From NCBI RefSeq assembly GCF_001931675.1, contig NZ_CP014839.1, positions 992,001-1,056,000 of the forward strand: a DNA stretch of 64,000 bases, given 5' to 3'. Shown piece after piece: positions 9,379-18,807 of this stretch (position 1 is its first letter; each line of letters begins with the position of its first letter). The notes under the pieces are model-generated. The model saw only the letters and a program-made list of their open reading frames with translations. It was not told where the DNA came from and did no database searches. The position numbers and the translations under genes were made by a program. The DNA is from Pandoraea thiooxydans. Its GTDB lineage: Bacteria > Pseudomonadota > Gammaproteobacteria > Burkholderiales > Burkholderiaceae.

Positions 9379-9758
9379 GGTTCGCCCTAGGGAAATGAAA
9401 TGCGAAAACCCATTCCATTTGCGAGGCATTGCATGAAATCACATTTCCATATTGCTCTTATGACATCGTCGATTTAAAAAAAAAATCCGTTAAACGGTCT
9501 ATAGAATTTCCATTGATTACTGCGTTGCGCACAAGAATTTCTAGGGTATCGCCTTGAGCGAATGAATGTGAATGCACAAAAAATTTTTGAGCGCGGAAGC
9601 GGCGAGAAGTTGGCACTAACGCTGAGAAGGAGGGGCACCAGAATGGAGCGAGGCTTGTTAAATTTTACGAAAAATAGGCTGAATGGGTGCGAGAAATAAT
9701 TCTAGCTATTTATGAGAAATAGAAAGTAATTTTAAATCCCTGTTTTACGCCAGATAAC
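9379..9758. other. AT-rich leader region before the TonB-receptor operon
   Basis: These 380 bases carry no convincing gene. They start with a small TAGGG-TTCG-CCCTA hairpin overlapping the Lrp-family stop codon, then a FecI-type promoter candidate (9391-9419). The rest is strongly AT-rich, with a CCGTT-A-AACGG dyad near 9490. A weak Lrp-like 12/15 match lies at 9656-9670. Confidence 0.45.
9391..9419 (+). promoter_or_regulatory. Candidate FecI-type promoter for the receptor operon
   Basis: GGAAAT (9391-9396) is followed after 17 bases by TCCATT (9414-9419). The fecA promoter of E. coli uses GGAAAT and TCCTTT at a similar distance. It lies 340 bases ahead of the receptor start, so the message would have a long leader. 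The resemblance is by eye only. Confidence 0.35.
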
Positions 9759-12167
9759 ATGAGAGATAACATCAAAATGAGAGTGATTTCAAAATCTTGC
9801 CGGATGTTCCGCCCCACGGCCATTGCATTAGCCATTGCGGCGGCACAATGCCTGCTTGCCAACGCCGCTTATGCGCAAAATCCCCAGCCGCCGCAGGAAT
9901 ATCATCTTCAGCGGGCGCCGCTTGATCAGACGTTGCTGTTGATTGCGAAGAAAAGTGGCGTCCTGATTTCGTATGACCCGACGCTGGTCAACTCTCTTCA
10001 GTCTTCTCCAGTCAACGGAAAATTCTCGCCAGTGGGGGCTATTGAACAAGCGCTCCAAGGCACGGGGTTGGAACTGGTTACGACCGCTGGCGGACAGTTG
10101 ACGCTTCGGCGTAGCTCACAAGCCAAAGTGAAATCTGCAAAGCCGACGAAAAAGCCTGCATCATCGGCAGCACTGCCGGAAGCTGAGCTGCCGCTCATTA
10201 GCGTGGCAGCGCAGCGTGACTCTGGGGGAACCGGCTTTGTCGCAGACTCATCCAGCACATTCACCCGTACCGATACTCCCTTGAGCGAGACGCCGAAGTC
10301 GGTGTCCGTCATCAACGCCGCTGTTATTCAGAGTCAGTCTGACACAAGTCTGTCGGAGATCCTGCGTAACGCGTCGGGGGTTGTGACCCGGCCAGGGCCG
10401 TATGGAGTGCCTTCTTACAACGTGCGAGGTTATGCAGGTGCTCCTGTCATGTCTAATGGCCTTAGCACGCAGAGCATCGACGCGGGGCCGACTCTGACAC
10501 CATCGATTGCTATTGCCAGCGTGGAAGTGGTTAAGGGGCCGTCAGCAATTCTAGCCGGGGACGCCCCCCCGGGGGGCGTGATCAATATTGTTAAGAAGAT
10601 GCCGCAAGCAAAGCCATTTCACGAAATACAGGCGGGTGTCGGCATGTATGGGTACCAGCAACTGGCATTTGACAGCACGGGCGCAATTACCCAAGACAAA
10701 AAGCTGCGCTACCGCTTCATTGTTTCCGGCGACAAAGCAGGCCAAACGGCGATGGGATACGACGGCAGACGCGATTTCTATTTTGCGCCGACGTTGCAGT
10801 GGAAAGATAGCTCAACGGATTTCACGATTGGCTATAGTCGAACGGTAGCAAGACAGCCGTTTCCCCAATATACGGTTGGCTTTGCCAAAGGCGGTTTTAT
10901 TCCAGGCTATCTTGGCTATCCGCTGGGTAGCAAAGAAGACGCTTTCCCCGTCAAAACCGATGAAGTGGAAGCCAAGTTGGAGCAAAAATTTGGGCAGTAT
11001 GTGGCCTTTGTCAGTCATGCCGCGTACAGTCGCTCTGATCAACTGCAGGACGGATGGGCCTCTGTAACGCCAATTAGCAACTCAAACAGCCTCACGCTTT
11101 TGGGTTTCTACTCTAGATCAATCTACTACAACTTGAGCATGCAGAATTACTTGCGTGTCAAGACAAGCGTTGGCCGGTTCAAGTCCACCACGTTGGTTGG
11201 AATGGATTATTCAAGATATCGCTACACGCAGTTTGACACGAACGACTTCAATATTTTCACGATCCCCAATGTCTTTGTGCCGGCCGAAGTGCCACCACTC
11301 AATGATTCGCTGTACAACGATATTCGGGGCGAGACGACAAATGTCGGCCTGTATCTGCAGGAACAGGCAAACTATGGCCGCTTTCACATTCTCGGGTCGT
11401 TGCGTCAGGATAACAACTTAACCGATGCACTAGTCACTGGTATGCCGCCGTATCCTGGCAGTCACCAGAGGGCGGTCAGTCCGAGTTTGGGGGTGATGTA
11501 TCAATTGACCTCAGATGTGGCGGCTTATGTCAGCTATAACGGCGGATTCGTGCCTGGTACCGCAACCACGTTTACCGGTGCCCTTTTGCCGCCGCAACGT
11601 AGCAAACAGGTTGAGGCGGGTTTCAAATTCAATCTGCTCAATGACCGCCTTTTCGTAACGACCTCGGTTTATCGGATTGGTTATTCGAACCAGAATGTCT
11701 CTGATCCGGTCCATCGTGGCTTTTCCCTTCCCGCCGGTGGGGCTGTGAGCAGAGGCGCCGAGATCGAAGTGCAAGGGCAAGTGTTGCCGGGCCTGAACGT
11801 TACCGCACAATACGCTTATAACAACTATCGGCAGGACTATAACCCCGCCCTGAAGGTTAATTTGCCCAGGAATACGGCCAGCATGTGGGCAACCTATAAC
11901 TTCCAATCGCCAAATCTGCGCGGCTTTGGGGTTGGTCTCGGGCTTTTCTTCGCGAGTGATCAGTCGGTTGGAAACCAAGGGCTTTATAACCTGCCGAGCC
12001 AGCTTGAAACCGATGTCGGCCTCTTCTACCGGAAAAAGAAGTATGGCCTGAATCTCTCGGTCAAAAACATCTTCAATCGAAATCTCTATTACAGCTCTGT
12101 TAACTCGACATTCATTCCAATGGGGCCGTCGCGTACCGTGATGCTGACGGGGACGTATGACTTCTAA
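9759..12167 (+). CDS. TonB-dependent receptor with STN signalling domain
   Basis: An 802-residue outer-membrane receptor. A signal peptide ends near residue 39 (AAYAQ). A secretin/TonB N-terminal (STN) domain follows at about 46-97. The plug starts near 165 (TDTPLSETPKSVSVI) and holds DAPPGGVINIV. A beta-barrel runs to the typical C-terminal aromatic (TYDF). The layout matches siderophore receptors of the FhuA/FpvA type that signal through FecR. The STN domain links it to the FecI/FecR pair at 1697-3227. It leads a seven-gene run and overlaps tonB by 11 bases. An in-frame ATG at 9777 is an alternative start. The ligand is unknown; the neighbourhood suggests a peptide or peptide-metal complex and not a plain siderophore. 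Confidence 0.93.
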   Translation: MRDNIKMRVISKSCRMFRPTAIALAIAAAQCLLANAAYAQNPQPPQEYHLQRAPLDQTLLLIAKKSGVLISYDPTLVNSLQSSPVNGKFSPVGAIEQALQGTGLELVTTAGGQLTLRRSSQAKVKSAKPTKKPASSAALPEAELPLISVAAQRDSGGTGFVADSSSTFTRTDTPLSETPKSVSVINAAVIQSQSDTSLSEILRNASGVVTRPGPYGVPSYNVRGYAGAPVMSNGLSTQSIDAGPTLTPSIAIASVEVVKGPSAILAGDAPPGGVINIVKKMPQAKPFHEIQAGVGMYGYQQLAFDSTGAITQDKKLRYRFIVSGDKAGQTAMGYDGRRDFYFAPTLQWKDSSTDFTIGYSRTVARQPFPQYTVGFAKGGFIPGYLGYPLGSKEDAFPVKTDEVEAKLEQKFGQYVAFVSHAAYSRSDQLQDGWASVTPISNSNSLTLLGFYSRSIYYNLSMQNYLRVKTSVGRFKSTTLVGMDYSRYRYTQFDTNDFNIFTIPNVFVPAEVPPLNDSLYNDIRGETTNVGLYLQEQANYGRFHILGSLRQDNNLTDALVTGMPPYPGSHQRAVSPSLGVMYQLTSDVAAYVSYNGGFVPGTATTFTGALLPPQRSKQVEAGFKFNLLNDRLFVTTSVYRIGYSNQNVSDPVHRGFSLPAGGAVSRGAEIEVQGQVLPGLNVTAQYAYNNYRQDYNPALKVNLPRNTASMWATYNFQSPNLRGFGVGLGLFFASDQSVGNQGLYNLPSQLETDVGLFYRKKKYGLNLSVKNIFNRNLYYSSVNSTFIPMGPSRTVMLTGTYDF

Positions 12168-12966
12168 TGTGATGACTGCTTCCGCGGCCAAAAGCGTCAC
12201 TGCGCGAGGCAACGGCCCAATAAATCCCCGTGGTGTAAGAAGAGGGATTTGGGCGATTGTGATAGCAGTTATCGTCCTGCATTTGCTGGGCATCTATTGG
12301 TTGGTTTATCAATCATCGGAAGTCACGCTCAGTTCGGCTGGATCGACTTCGGGCAGCCGATCGGTTGCGGTGACGCTTGTCAGGCGCACGCCAACCCCGA
12401 AGCCCGCACCGCCCAAACCGGTTCCCCCTGTCAAAAAGCCCGTTGAGAAGAAAGTGGTCAAGCCTGTGCCGCCCAAGATAACAAAAGTGAAGGAGCCGCC
12501 AAAACTGGTAACACAGGCTCCGTCGACTCGCACAGTTCAGGCGCCCGTACCGCAACCGGTCGCGAAGCCTCAACCCGTGCCAGCCCCGCAACCCACAGCG
12601 CAAGCGCCCACACCAGCGCCCGCAGTGCCGCAGCGAGCTGGAAACCCCACCAGCAATCAACCGATGCTCGCGACCAAGACGATCAGTTTTAACGAGCTTA
12701 AACAGCTTGACTGCCAGATTCCGCAGCCCGTCTACCCACGGAAGTCGAAACGGCTCGATCAGGAGGGTGTCGTCGTACTCAAAGTCACTATTGGCGCCAA
12801 TGGACACGTAGTTGCCGCCGCAGTCTCAAAGAGCAGCGGGTTTCCGTTGCTGGACGCCGCAGCGGTCGACGCTTTGCGTGTGGGGCAGTGTCATCCCTAT
12901 GTGGATGGTGGCTTACCGCGTCAGGTTCAGGCGTTGCAGGCTATCGCATTCCGTCTTAACGATTAA
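12157..12966 (+). CDS. tonB: TonB energy-transducing protein
   Basis: A 269-residue TonB: one N-terminal membrane helix (about 29-50), a long Pro/Lys-rich periplasmic linker (about 72-165) and a C-terminal TonB domain (about 185-265) with QPVYPRKSKRLDQEGVVVLK. It couples the inner-membrane proton gradient to receptor opening. It overlaps the receptor gene and is followed after 26 bases by exbB, so the operon carries its own energising complex. ATG 12172 is an alternative start five residues in. Confidence 0.92.
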   Translation: MTSNVMTASAAKSVTARGNGPINPRGVRRGIWAIVIAVIVLHLLGIYWLVYQSSEVTLSSAGSTSGSRSVAVTLVRRTPTPKPAPPKPVPPVKKPVEKKVVKPVPPKITKVKEPPKLVTQAPSTRTVQAPVPQPVAKPQPVPAPQPTAQAPTPAPAVPQRAGNPTSNQPMLATKTISFNELKQLDCQIPQPVYPRKSKRLDQEGVVVLKVTIGANGHVVAAAVSKSSGFPLLDAAAVDALRVGQCHPYVDGGLPRQVQALQAIAFRLND

Positions 12967-12992
12967 GCAGCAATCGATTTCAGGAGCTTCAA

Positions 12993-13730
12993 ATGCAACA
13001 GTATGGTTTGATCAATGTTTGGCAATCGGGCGATTGGGTCATCCGATTCATTCTCGTTTTCCTATTCAGCATGTCGATCGTCTCGTGGACGGTCACCATT
13101 GCCAAGGGCTTCTCCAATCGGCGCTTGAAGCGGCTTGGCCTGGCGGCGCAAAAGCGGTTCTGGGCGGCACGCTCGATTGACGGCGGTATCGAGGCACTGG
13201 GCAACGACGCCAACAACCCCTATCGCAATTTGGCCATCGCGGCCCGCGAGGCGAGCGAGCAGAAGGACCAGCCGATGCTGCAGGGTGATCGCAACGGCAG
13301 CGAATGGGTCGCGTATTGCGTCCGCAATGCCCTCGACGAGCAGGTTGCGCATCTGCAAAACGGATTGGCTGTACTCGCGTCGATCGGAAGTACCTCGCCA
13401 TTCGTCGGGCTGTTCGGCACCGTGTGGGGTATCTACCACGCGCTGGTTGCTATCGGTGTGTCGGGTCAGGTGGGGCTCGACCATGTGGCGGGCCCGGTCG
13501 GCGAAGCGCTCGTGACGACGGCCATTGGCCTGTTTGTTGCGATTCCCGCAGTGCTTGGCTACAACTATGTGGCCCGTGGCAATAAGAACGTGGCACAAAA
13601 GCTCATGCGCTTCTCATATCAACTGCACGTCTTCCACGTGACCGGCAGCAAATCGGAGAGGACTCAACCGACGGCGGCGTCCAGCGCGGGATCGGCGGAT
13701 TGCAAGCGAGTTGGTGCGTTGACGGCGTAG
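12993..13730 (+). CDS. exbB: ExbB/MotA/TolQ-family proton-channel protein
   Basis: A 245-residue ExbB with three expected membrane helices: near 15-38, about 125-150 (the conserved segment ending in SIGSTSPFVGLFGTVWGIY) and about 170-195. A good ribosome site (AGGAG) precedes the ATG. With ExbD it forms the inner-membrane motor that powers TonB. It is part of the receptor-tonB-exbB-exbD run. Confidence 0.93.
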   Translation: MQQYGLINVWQSGDWVIRFILVFLFSMSIVSWTVTIAKGFSNRRLKRLGLAAQKRFWAARSIDGGIEALGNDANNPYRNLAIAAREASEQKDQPMLQGDRNGSEWVAYCVRNALDEQVAHLQNGLAVLASIGSTSPFVGLFGTVWGIYHALVAIGVSGQVGLDHVAGPVGEALVTTAIGLFVAIPAVLGYNYVARGNKNVAQKLMRFSYQLHVFHVTGSKSERTQPTAASSAGSADCKRVGALTA

Positions 13731-13740
13731 GGGGGGGAAT

Positions 13741-14166
13741 ATGGCCATCATTATGAATGACTCGAACGTCGAGTCCGACTTCGTCAATGACATCAACATG
13801 ACGCCGTTGATCGATGTGATGTTGGTGCTGTTGATCGTTTTTATCATCACGTTGCCGGTGATCAATCAGGCAGTGAAGGTGACGCTGCCTCAGGCGAGCG
13901 CACAGGCGGCCAAGGCCAACGTCAAGGATATCGATTTGTCGATTACGAGCGACGGAACGGTTTCATGGGATCGCCAACCCGTTGATGACAGCGAGCTCAG
14001 TGCCCGTATTGCCAATGCGGCAAATGTCGCGGACGCGCCGGCCGTGAACATATACGCGGACGAAAACGTGAGGTACGGGCGGGTTGCAAAAGTGTTGGCC
14101 AGCGTTGAGGCGGGAGGACTCACCAAGATCAACTTTGTCACCGACCCCGTCAAGGATTCGAAATGA
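13741..14166 (+). CDS. exbD: ExbD/TolR-family protein
   Basis: A 141-residue ExbD with one N-terminal membrane helix (about 22-45) that contains the family's key aspartate in NMTPLIDVMLVLL, then a periplasmic domain. The gap from exbB carries a run of eight G residues that may serve as the ribosome site. The stop codon overlaps the next start (ATGA at 14163), which points to coupled translation with the ABC transporter. Confidence 0.93.
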   Translation: MAIIMNDSNVESDFVNDINMTPLIDVMLVLLIVFIITLPVINQAVKVTLPQASAQAAKANVKDIDLSITSDGTVSWDRQPVDDSELSARIANAANVADAPAVNIYADENVRYGRVAKVLASVEAGGLTKINFVTDPVKDSK

Positions 14167-15968
14167 AGCAAAGTGAGCAACCGGACCTCACATATGCTGA
14201 ATCCGATGAACGCCGCGCGCACTTCAATACGTCGGTATGGCAACTGATTCTGCCTTACTGGAAATCCGATGAGCGATGGGTGTCCGGGTCACTCGCACTA
14301 TTCATGATCGGTGTAAGTTTTGGGCAAGCGTACATTGGTGTATGGAGAAATGGTTGGATCGGGAAATTCTATGATGCAATTAGCGGTGCGCATTTTGGAA
14401 AATTGTCTCCGCTATTGGCCATTTATTTGATAATCATCGTTGTCACGACGGCGGTGACGATCGCCAGCTATGTCGCCAATGAGGTCCTGATATTGCGCTG
14501 GAGAACTTGGCTGACCAATTATCTAGTAGACAGGTGGACTCATAATGAAACCTACTTCCGCATCGAGCGAGACAAGTTGCTCGACAATGCAGATCAACGT
14601 ATTTCGGAAGACGCCAAAAATTTTGTGAGTACCACAGTCAACTTGGTTTTTGGCTTAATCAGCGTCCCGGTGACGACCGTGACATTCAGCGTTTTGTTGT
14701 GGCGGATTTCCGGAGACTATGTGCTGCATGTAGGCGGATCGCGGTTTGTCATTCCAGGCTATATGGTGATCGCGGTGTTTCTATACACCGGTATCACGCT
14801 CCTGGTGACCCATCTGATTGGTAGGCGTCTGATCCCTGTCAACGTTCGACAACAAAAAGTCGAAGCGGATTTTCGAGCGTTAATGTTGCAGATTCGAGAG
14901 GGGGCCGAACAGGTGGCTCTTTACGGGGGGGCACACACTGAAGCGGCAAGGCTAAAACGAACGTTTTGGGCCATCCGAGATAACACTTGGAAAGTGATCC
15001 GTGTGACCAGCGACGTTATGTTCAGTACTCAGGTGCCTGGCCAAATAACCAGCATCTTGCCGGCGTTGTTGGTGCTGCCGCAATTGACCTCCGGCGCGTT
15101 GACACTGGGCGGATTGATGCGAATCACCTCCGCCTTCGGTTCGTTGGACGGCACATTGAGCTTTTTCCCTCAAACGTACCAGTCGTTCGCAAGTTGGCGT
15201 GCCATCGTACGCCGCTTACTAGCGCTATTGGACGCCGTTGAGCCTAGAGATCTGGCGCAGACCCTGTCTCTGGAGTTGCGTGACGATGGTGCAATCGACG
15301 TCGGGCCGTTGAATCTTGCGACGATGCGAGGTGCAGTGTTGTCACAGATTCCTGCGTTCAGAATCGAGAAAGGAGCGCGGTGCCTTATTCGAGGGCGTTC
15401 GGGTGCCGGGAAAAGCACGCTTTTGCGAGCGTTGGCTGGGATTTGGCCTTATGGTGACGGAGTGATTGGCATGCCTAGTGGCGTCTCGACGATATTCGTT
15501 CCGCAAAAAAGCTACGTACCGGTCGGCACGCTTAAACAAGCGCTGGCGTATCCGGCTGACGAGGCCGATGTGACCGACGAAGCGGCTTGTCGCGCGTTGA
15601 CCGACTGCGGGCTAGTCAAGTATCGCGGTTGCTTGCACGAGGTCGATCGGTGGGGAAGCCGCCTTTCTGGGGGCGAACAGCAACGCCTGGCTTTCGCTCG
15701 GATTTTCCTCAGGCGTCCAACGCATATCTTTTTGGATGAATCGACCAGCGCGCTCGACGATGTCTCCGAGAGGCGGCTTTATTCGCACCTGATTGAGACG
15801 TTACCCGAGAGCACATTGGTGAGTGTGGCTCATCGCAAGGAAGTCGAGGAATTTCATACTCAGTTTGTTGACCTGTCAGCGGCGACGGTACATCCGATGG
15901 GCACTGAGTCAACTGCCGCAGGCGATCAACACGGACAGATAGCATGGCAAAGATTGTCGGCAACATAA
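14163..15968 (+). CDS. SbmA/YddA-like ABC transporter (fused permease and ATPase)
   Basis: A 601-residue half-transporter. An SbmA/BacA-type membrane domain with about six helices (25-340) is followed by an ABC ATPase: Walker A RGRSGAGKSTLL, signature LSGGEQQRLAFARI, Walker B HIFLDESTSALDD. Family members include E. coli YddA, mycobacterial Rv1819c and Pectobacterium FusD, linked to import of peptides or other hydrophilic cargo. It overlaps exbD by four bases and tldE by 25 bases, so its product is probably made together with both the outer-membrane motor and the proteases. Moving the receptor's cargo across the inner membrane is the simplest role; export cannot be excluded. Confidence 0.88.
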   Translation: MKQSEQPDLTYAESDERRAHFNTSVWQLILPYWKSDERWVSGSLALFMIGVSFGQAYIGVWRNGWIGKFYDAISGAHFGKLSPLLAIYLIIIVVTTAVTIASYVANEVLILRWRTWLTNYLVDRWTHNETYFRIERDKLLDNADQRISEDAKNFVSTTVNLVFGLISVPVTTVTFSVLLWRISGDYVLHVGGSRFVIPGYMVIAVFLYTGITLLVTHLIGRRLIPVNVRQQKVEADFRALMLQIREGAEQVALYGGAHTEAARLKRTFWAIRDNTWKVIRVTSDVMFSTQVPGQITSILPALLVLPQLTSGALTLGGLMRITSAFGSLDGTLSFFPQTYQSFASWRAIVRRLLALLDAVEPRDLAQTLSLELRDDGAIDVGPLNLATMRGAVLSQIPAFRIEKGARCLIRGRSGAGKSTLLRALAGIWPYGDGVIGMPSGVSTIFVPQKSYVPVGTLKQALAYPADEADVTDEAACRALTDCGLVKYRGCLHEVDRWGSRLSGGEQQRLAFARIFLRRPTHIFLDESTSALDDVSERRLYSHLIETLPESTLVSVAHRKEVEEFHTQFVDLSAATVHPMGTESTAAGDQHGQIAWQRLSAT

Positions 15969-17302
15969 ACGATTGGAAAGGCGAATTGGAACGAACGATT
16001 GAACTCACGCTTTCCTGCGCAAAAAGGGCGGGAGCTCATTCAGCAATCGCACGCTTAAATGACTCCGACGAAATCTCCGTCAGTGTTCGGGCGGGCGAAC
16101 CGACGGAGCAGACGATGCGTCGCACAAGCCATCTGCAACTAACGTTGTACGGGGCAAACCGACAGGCAAGCGTTTCATCGTCGGATTTTTCGCCCAAGGC
16201 AATTGAGGCGCTGGTCGATCGCGGCATGAAGATCGTGGATATTGCGGCAGAAGATCCGTATGTCGGACTTCCGGACAGCACGGACTACGCCACGGAGATT
16301 GTCGACCTTGATCTGGATCACCCTTGGTCACTAAGCATTCAGGACGCAACCGATGTGGCGCGCCGCGCGGAGGACGAGGCGTTGTCGACGAGTCCCTATG
16401 TCTTGCAAACCGAAGGAGCAACACTGAGCTCGCATCGGTTACGTCAATGTTTGGCGACCAGTGATGGATTCCTGCAAACTCAAGCGTCTACGTCCCACTT
16501 TATTTCTTGCACGCCAATCGCAATCAAGGATGGTTGCAAGGAAATTGATCGCTGGTGGAGCGTTATGGTGCACCCGGAGGATCTGATGTCACCCCAGGAC
16601 ATTGGAAGAATTGCGGCTGATCGAGCAGTGAGTCGACTTGGCGCTCGCAAGATTTCCACGCGATCATGTCCAGTCTTGTTTGAGCCCTTGGCTGCAGCGG
16701 CTCTGGTAAGGGACTTCGTTGCGGCGACGACGGCTCGCCCTCTCTATACGAACGCCTCATATCTGGCGGGCGCCCTGGATTCACAGTGCTTTGCACCGCA
16801 CGTCAGCGTAACTGATGACCCGTTTGTGCGACGCGGGCAAGGGAGTCGGTCTTATGATGATATCGGCATTGCCTTGCGTCGCCGCTCAATAGTTGAGAAC
16901 GGTTTTCTGCGCGGATATTTTCTCGGCCTCTATGGAGCGCGGCGACTCGGTCTGCCGGTCTCTGAGCATGGCAGCGGGCCGACCAATTTGACTGTGTCAA
17001 GCGCTTTGACGCGCGACGAAGACGACTTTGATCGCATGCTGTGGCATCTGGGGACAGGGCTCGTGGTGAGTGGGCTGACGGGGCAGGGCGTCAATCTGAT
17101 GACCGGCGACTTTTCTCGGGCTGCTCACGGTTTCTGGGTCGAGAATGGCGTGATCCAATATCCGGTTGCCGGAATTACCGTCGCCTCGAATCTGCAGCGG
17201 ATGTTCAAGGCGCTGCAAGCTATTGGGCGCGACACCTTGACACAGCAAGGGGTGACCACAGGGTCTTGGCTGGTCGACGACATGCGAATCGGTGGTGTGT
17301 AA
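15944..17302 (+). CDS. TldE/PmbA-family metalloprotease subunit
   Basis: A 452-residue PmbA/TldE homologue, close to the family's usual length, with the N-terminal TldD/PmbA fold and a C-terminal beta-rich domain (NLTVSSALTR, SGLTGQGVNLMTGDFSRAAHGF). TldE lacks the zinc motif and works as the partner of TldD; in E. coli the pair matures microcin B17 and degrades the unfolded antitoxin CcdA. It overlaps the ABC transporter gene by 25 bases and lies 20 bases before tldD. Placement in a receptor operon is unusual and suggests that imported peptide is its substrate. Confidence 0.9.
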   Translation: MAKIVGNINDWKGELERTIELTLSCAKRAGAHSAIARLNDSDEISVSVRAGEPTEQTMRRTSHLQLTLYGANRQASVSSSDFSPKAIEALVDRGMKIVDIAAEDPYVGLPDSTDYATEIVDLDLDHPWSLSIQDATDVARRAEDEALSTSPYVLQTEGATLSSHRLRQCLATSDGFLQTQASTSHFISCTPIAIKDGCKEIDRWWSVMVHPEDLMSPQDIGRIAADRAVSRLGARKISTRSCPVLFEPLAAAALVRDFVAATTARPLYTNASYLAGALDSQCFAPHVSVTDDPFVRRGQGSRSYDDIGIALRRRSIVENGFLRGYFLGLYGARRLGLPVSEHGSGPTNLTVSSALTRDEDDFDRMLWHLGTGLVVSGLTGQGVNLMTGDFSRAAHGFWVENGVIQYPVAGITVASNLQRMFKALQAIGRDTLTQQGVTTGSWLVDDMRIGGV

Positions 17303-17322
17303 AATATAATTAGGATATCAAA

Positions 17323-18807
17323 ATGCATAAATATGCTTCACCAATTCCCATGGTTCTTGGCGGTACGACGGCAGACGCCTACGGTTCGGCGAGCGATGCG
17401 CTTCTTTCCCGCAATGGATTGGGCGAGGATAATCTGATTTCCAATGCTTCCCTTGCCCTGGGCAAGGGGGGCGACTACGCGGATATTTACCTGAAGTCGT
17501 CCATGGTCGAAAGCTGGGCGATAGAAAGCGGAGAAGTCAAGCGAGGCAGCTTCGGTATCGATCAAGGATTCGGTGTGCGAGCGGTGAGGGGGGAGCAATC
17601 CGTACTGGCGACGTCGCAGCGCATTGATTTTCCCTCGGTGCGACAAGCGTGTAACGTCGTCGCCGGTCCGTTGGGTGCGCAGGCGTCCAACGGAAATGCT
17701 GTCGTGCGTATGAATCAGGCAACGCCCATATATTATGGGTTCGATGACCCGGTCGCGGCGATCGATTCGAGCGAAAAGACAGCACTGCTTGAAGCAATCG
17801 ATAACGCGGCGCGCCGATATGATGCGCGCGTTGTCGAAGTTATGGCAAGTTTGACTGTAAGCCGGGATATTGTGTTTATCGCTCGCCATGATGGTTATTG
17901 CGGGTCGGACATCCGCCCCCTGTCGCGCCTTGATGTCATGGTGCAGGTTATGCAAAACGGCCGACGCGAGAGCGCCTCGAGGACGATAGGGGGACGAGGT
18001 AATCTCGGTGGTTTAACGCAGCAGGCGATTCGGGAACTTGCCGCCGAAGCCGTTGACGCCGCCCTGAGCAAATTGGATGCGCAAGCGGCGCCGGCGGGAA
18101 CGATGACTGTTGTTATCGGGCCAGGATGGAATGGCGTGTTGCTGCACGAGGCCGTCGGTCATGGCCTGGAAGGAGACTTCAACCGCCGGGGTGCATCGGC
18201 TTTTGCTGGGCGAATTGGGCAGCGCGTTGCCGCCCCGGGCGTAACGATCGTTGATGATGGAACGGTGGTCGGCAGTCGGGGTTCCGTCAACATAGATGAC
18301 GAAGGTACGCCAGGCCAATGCACAACGCTTATCGAGGATGGCATTTTGACCGGCTATATGCAGGATACGCTGAACGCTCGACTGGCCGGAGTCGCCAGCA
18401 CAGGAAACGGGCGGCGCGAGAGCTACGATGTCTTGCCGATGCCGCGCATGACAAACACGTATATGCGTTCCGGCGGAGTAGACCCGGATGAGATTATCGC
18501 CTCGGTAAAGCGAGGCATTTATGTAGCACACCTTGGAGGAGGGCAAGTCGACATAACAAGCGGACGCTTTGTGTTCTCGGCGTCCGAGGCGTTTCTGATC
18601 GACAATGGCAAGCTCACAACCCCAGTGAAAGGCGCAACGGTGCTGGGTGATGGCCCCGAGTCGCTAAAGCGAGTCAAGTTGATCGGCAATGATTTGCGTA
18701 TCGACACAGCTGCCGGCGTATGTGGGAAAGGCGGACAGAGTGTGCCGGTTGGCGTCGGTCAGCCGACACTGCGCATAGATGAAATGACTGTTGGCGGAAC
18801 CGCGTAA
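17323..18807 (+). CDS. TldD-family zinc metalloprotease
   Basis: A 494-residue TldD homologue with the catalytic motif H275-E276-x3-H280 (LLHEAVGHGLEGDF). The family forms a TldD/TldE heterodimer with an enclosed chamber that cleaves extended, unfolded peptides with little sequence preference. The ATG at 17323 has AGGA upstream. It is the last gene of the run that begins with the receptor. Most proteobacteria also carry housekeeping tldD and pmbA; the pair here is adjacent and operon-bound, so it looks like a specialised copy. Confidence 0.92.
   Translation: MHKYASPIPMVLGGTTADAYGSASDALLSRNGLGEDNLISNASLALGKGGDYADIYLKSSMVESWAIESGEVKRGSFGIDQGFGVRAVRGEQSVLATSQRIDFPSVRQACNVVAGPLGAQASNGNAVVRMNQATPIYYGFDDPVAAIDSSEKTALLEAIDNAARRYDARVVEVMASLTVSRDIVFIARHDGYCGSDIRPLSRLDVMVQVMQNGRRESASRTIGGRGNLGGLTQQAIRELAAEAVDAALSKLDAQAAPAGTMTVVIGPGWNGVLLHEAVGHGLEGDFNRRGASAFAGRIGQRVAAPGVTIVDDGTVVGSRGSVNIDDEGTPGQCTTLIEDGILTGYMQDTLNARLAGVASTGNGRRESYDVLPMPRMTNTYMRSGGVDPDEIIASVKRGIYVAHLGGGQVDITSGRFVFSASEAFLIDNGKLTTPVKGATVLGDGPESLKRVKLIGNDLRIDTAAGVCGKGGQSVPVGVGQPTLRIDEMTVGGTA

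Noticed and set aside
9656-9670. Lrp-like box ahead of the receptor operon
   Set aside because: Only 12 of 15 positions match, in an AT-rich stretch where such matches arise easily.
9759-15968. Reading the receptor-TonB-ABC genes as a plain siderophore locus
   Set aside because: No siderophore biosynthesis gene, ferric reductase or binding-protein-dependent iron ABC importer is present, and the linked genes are proteases and peptidases. A siderophore ligand is not excluded but explains less.
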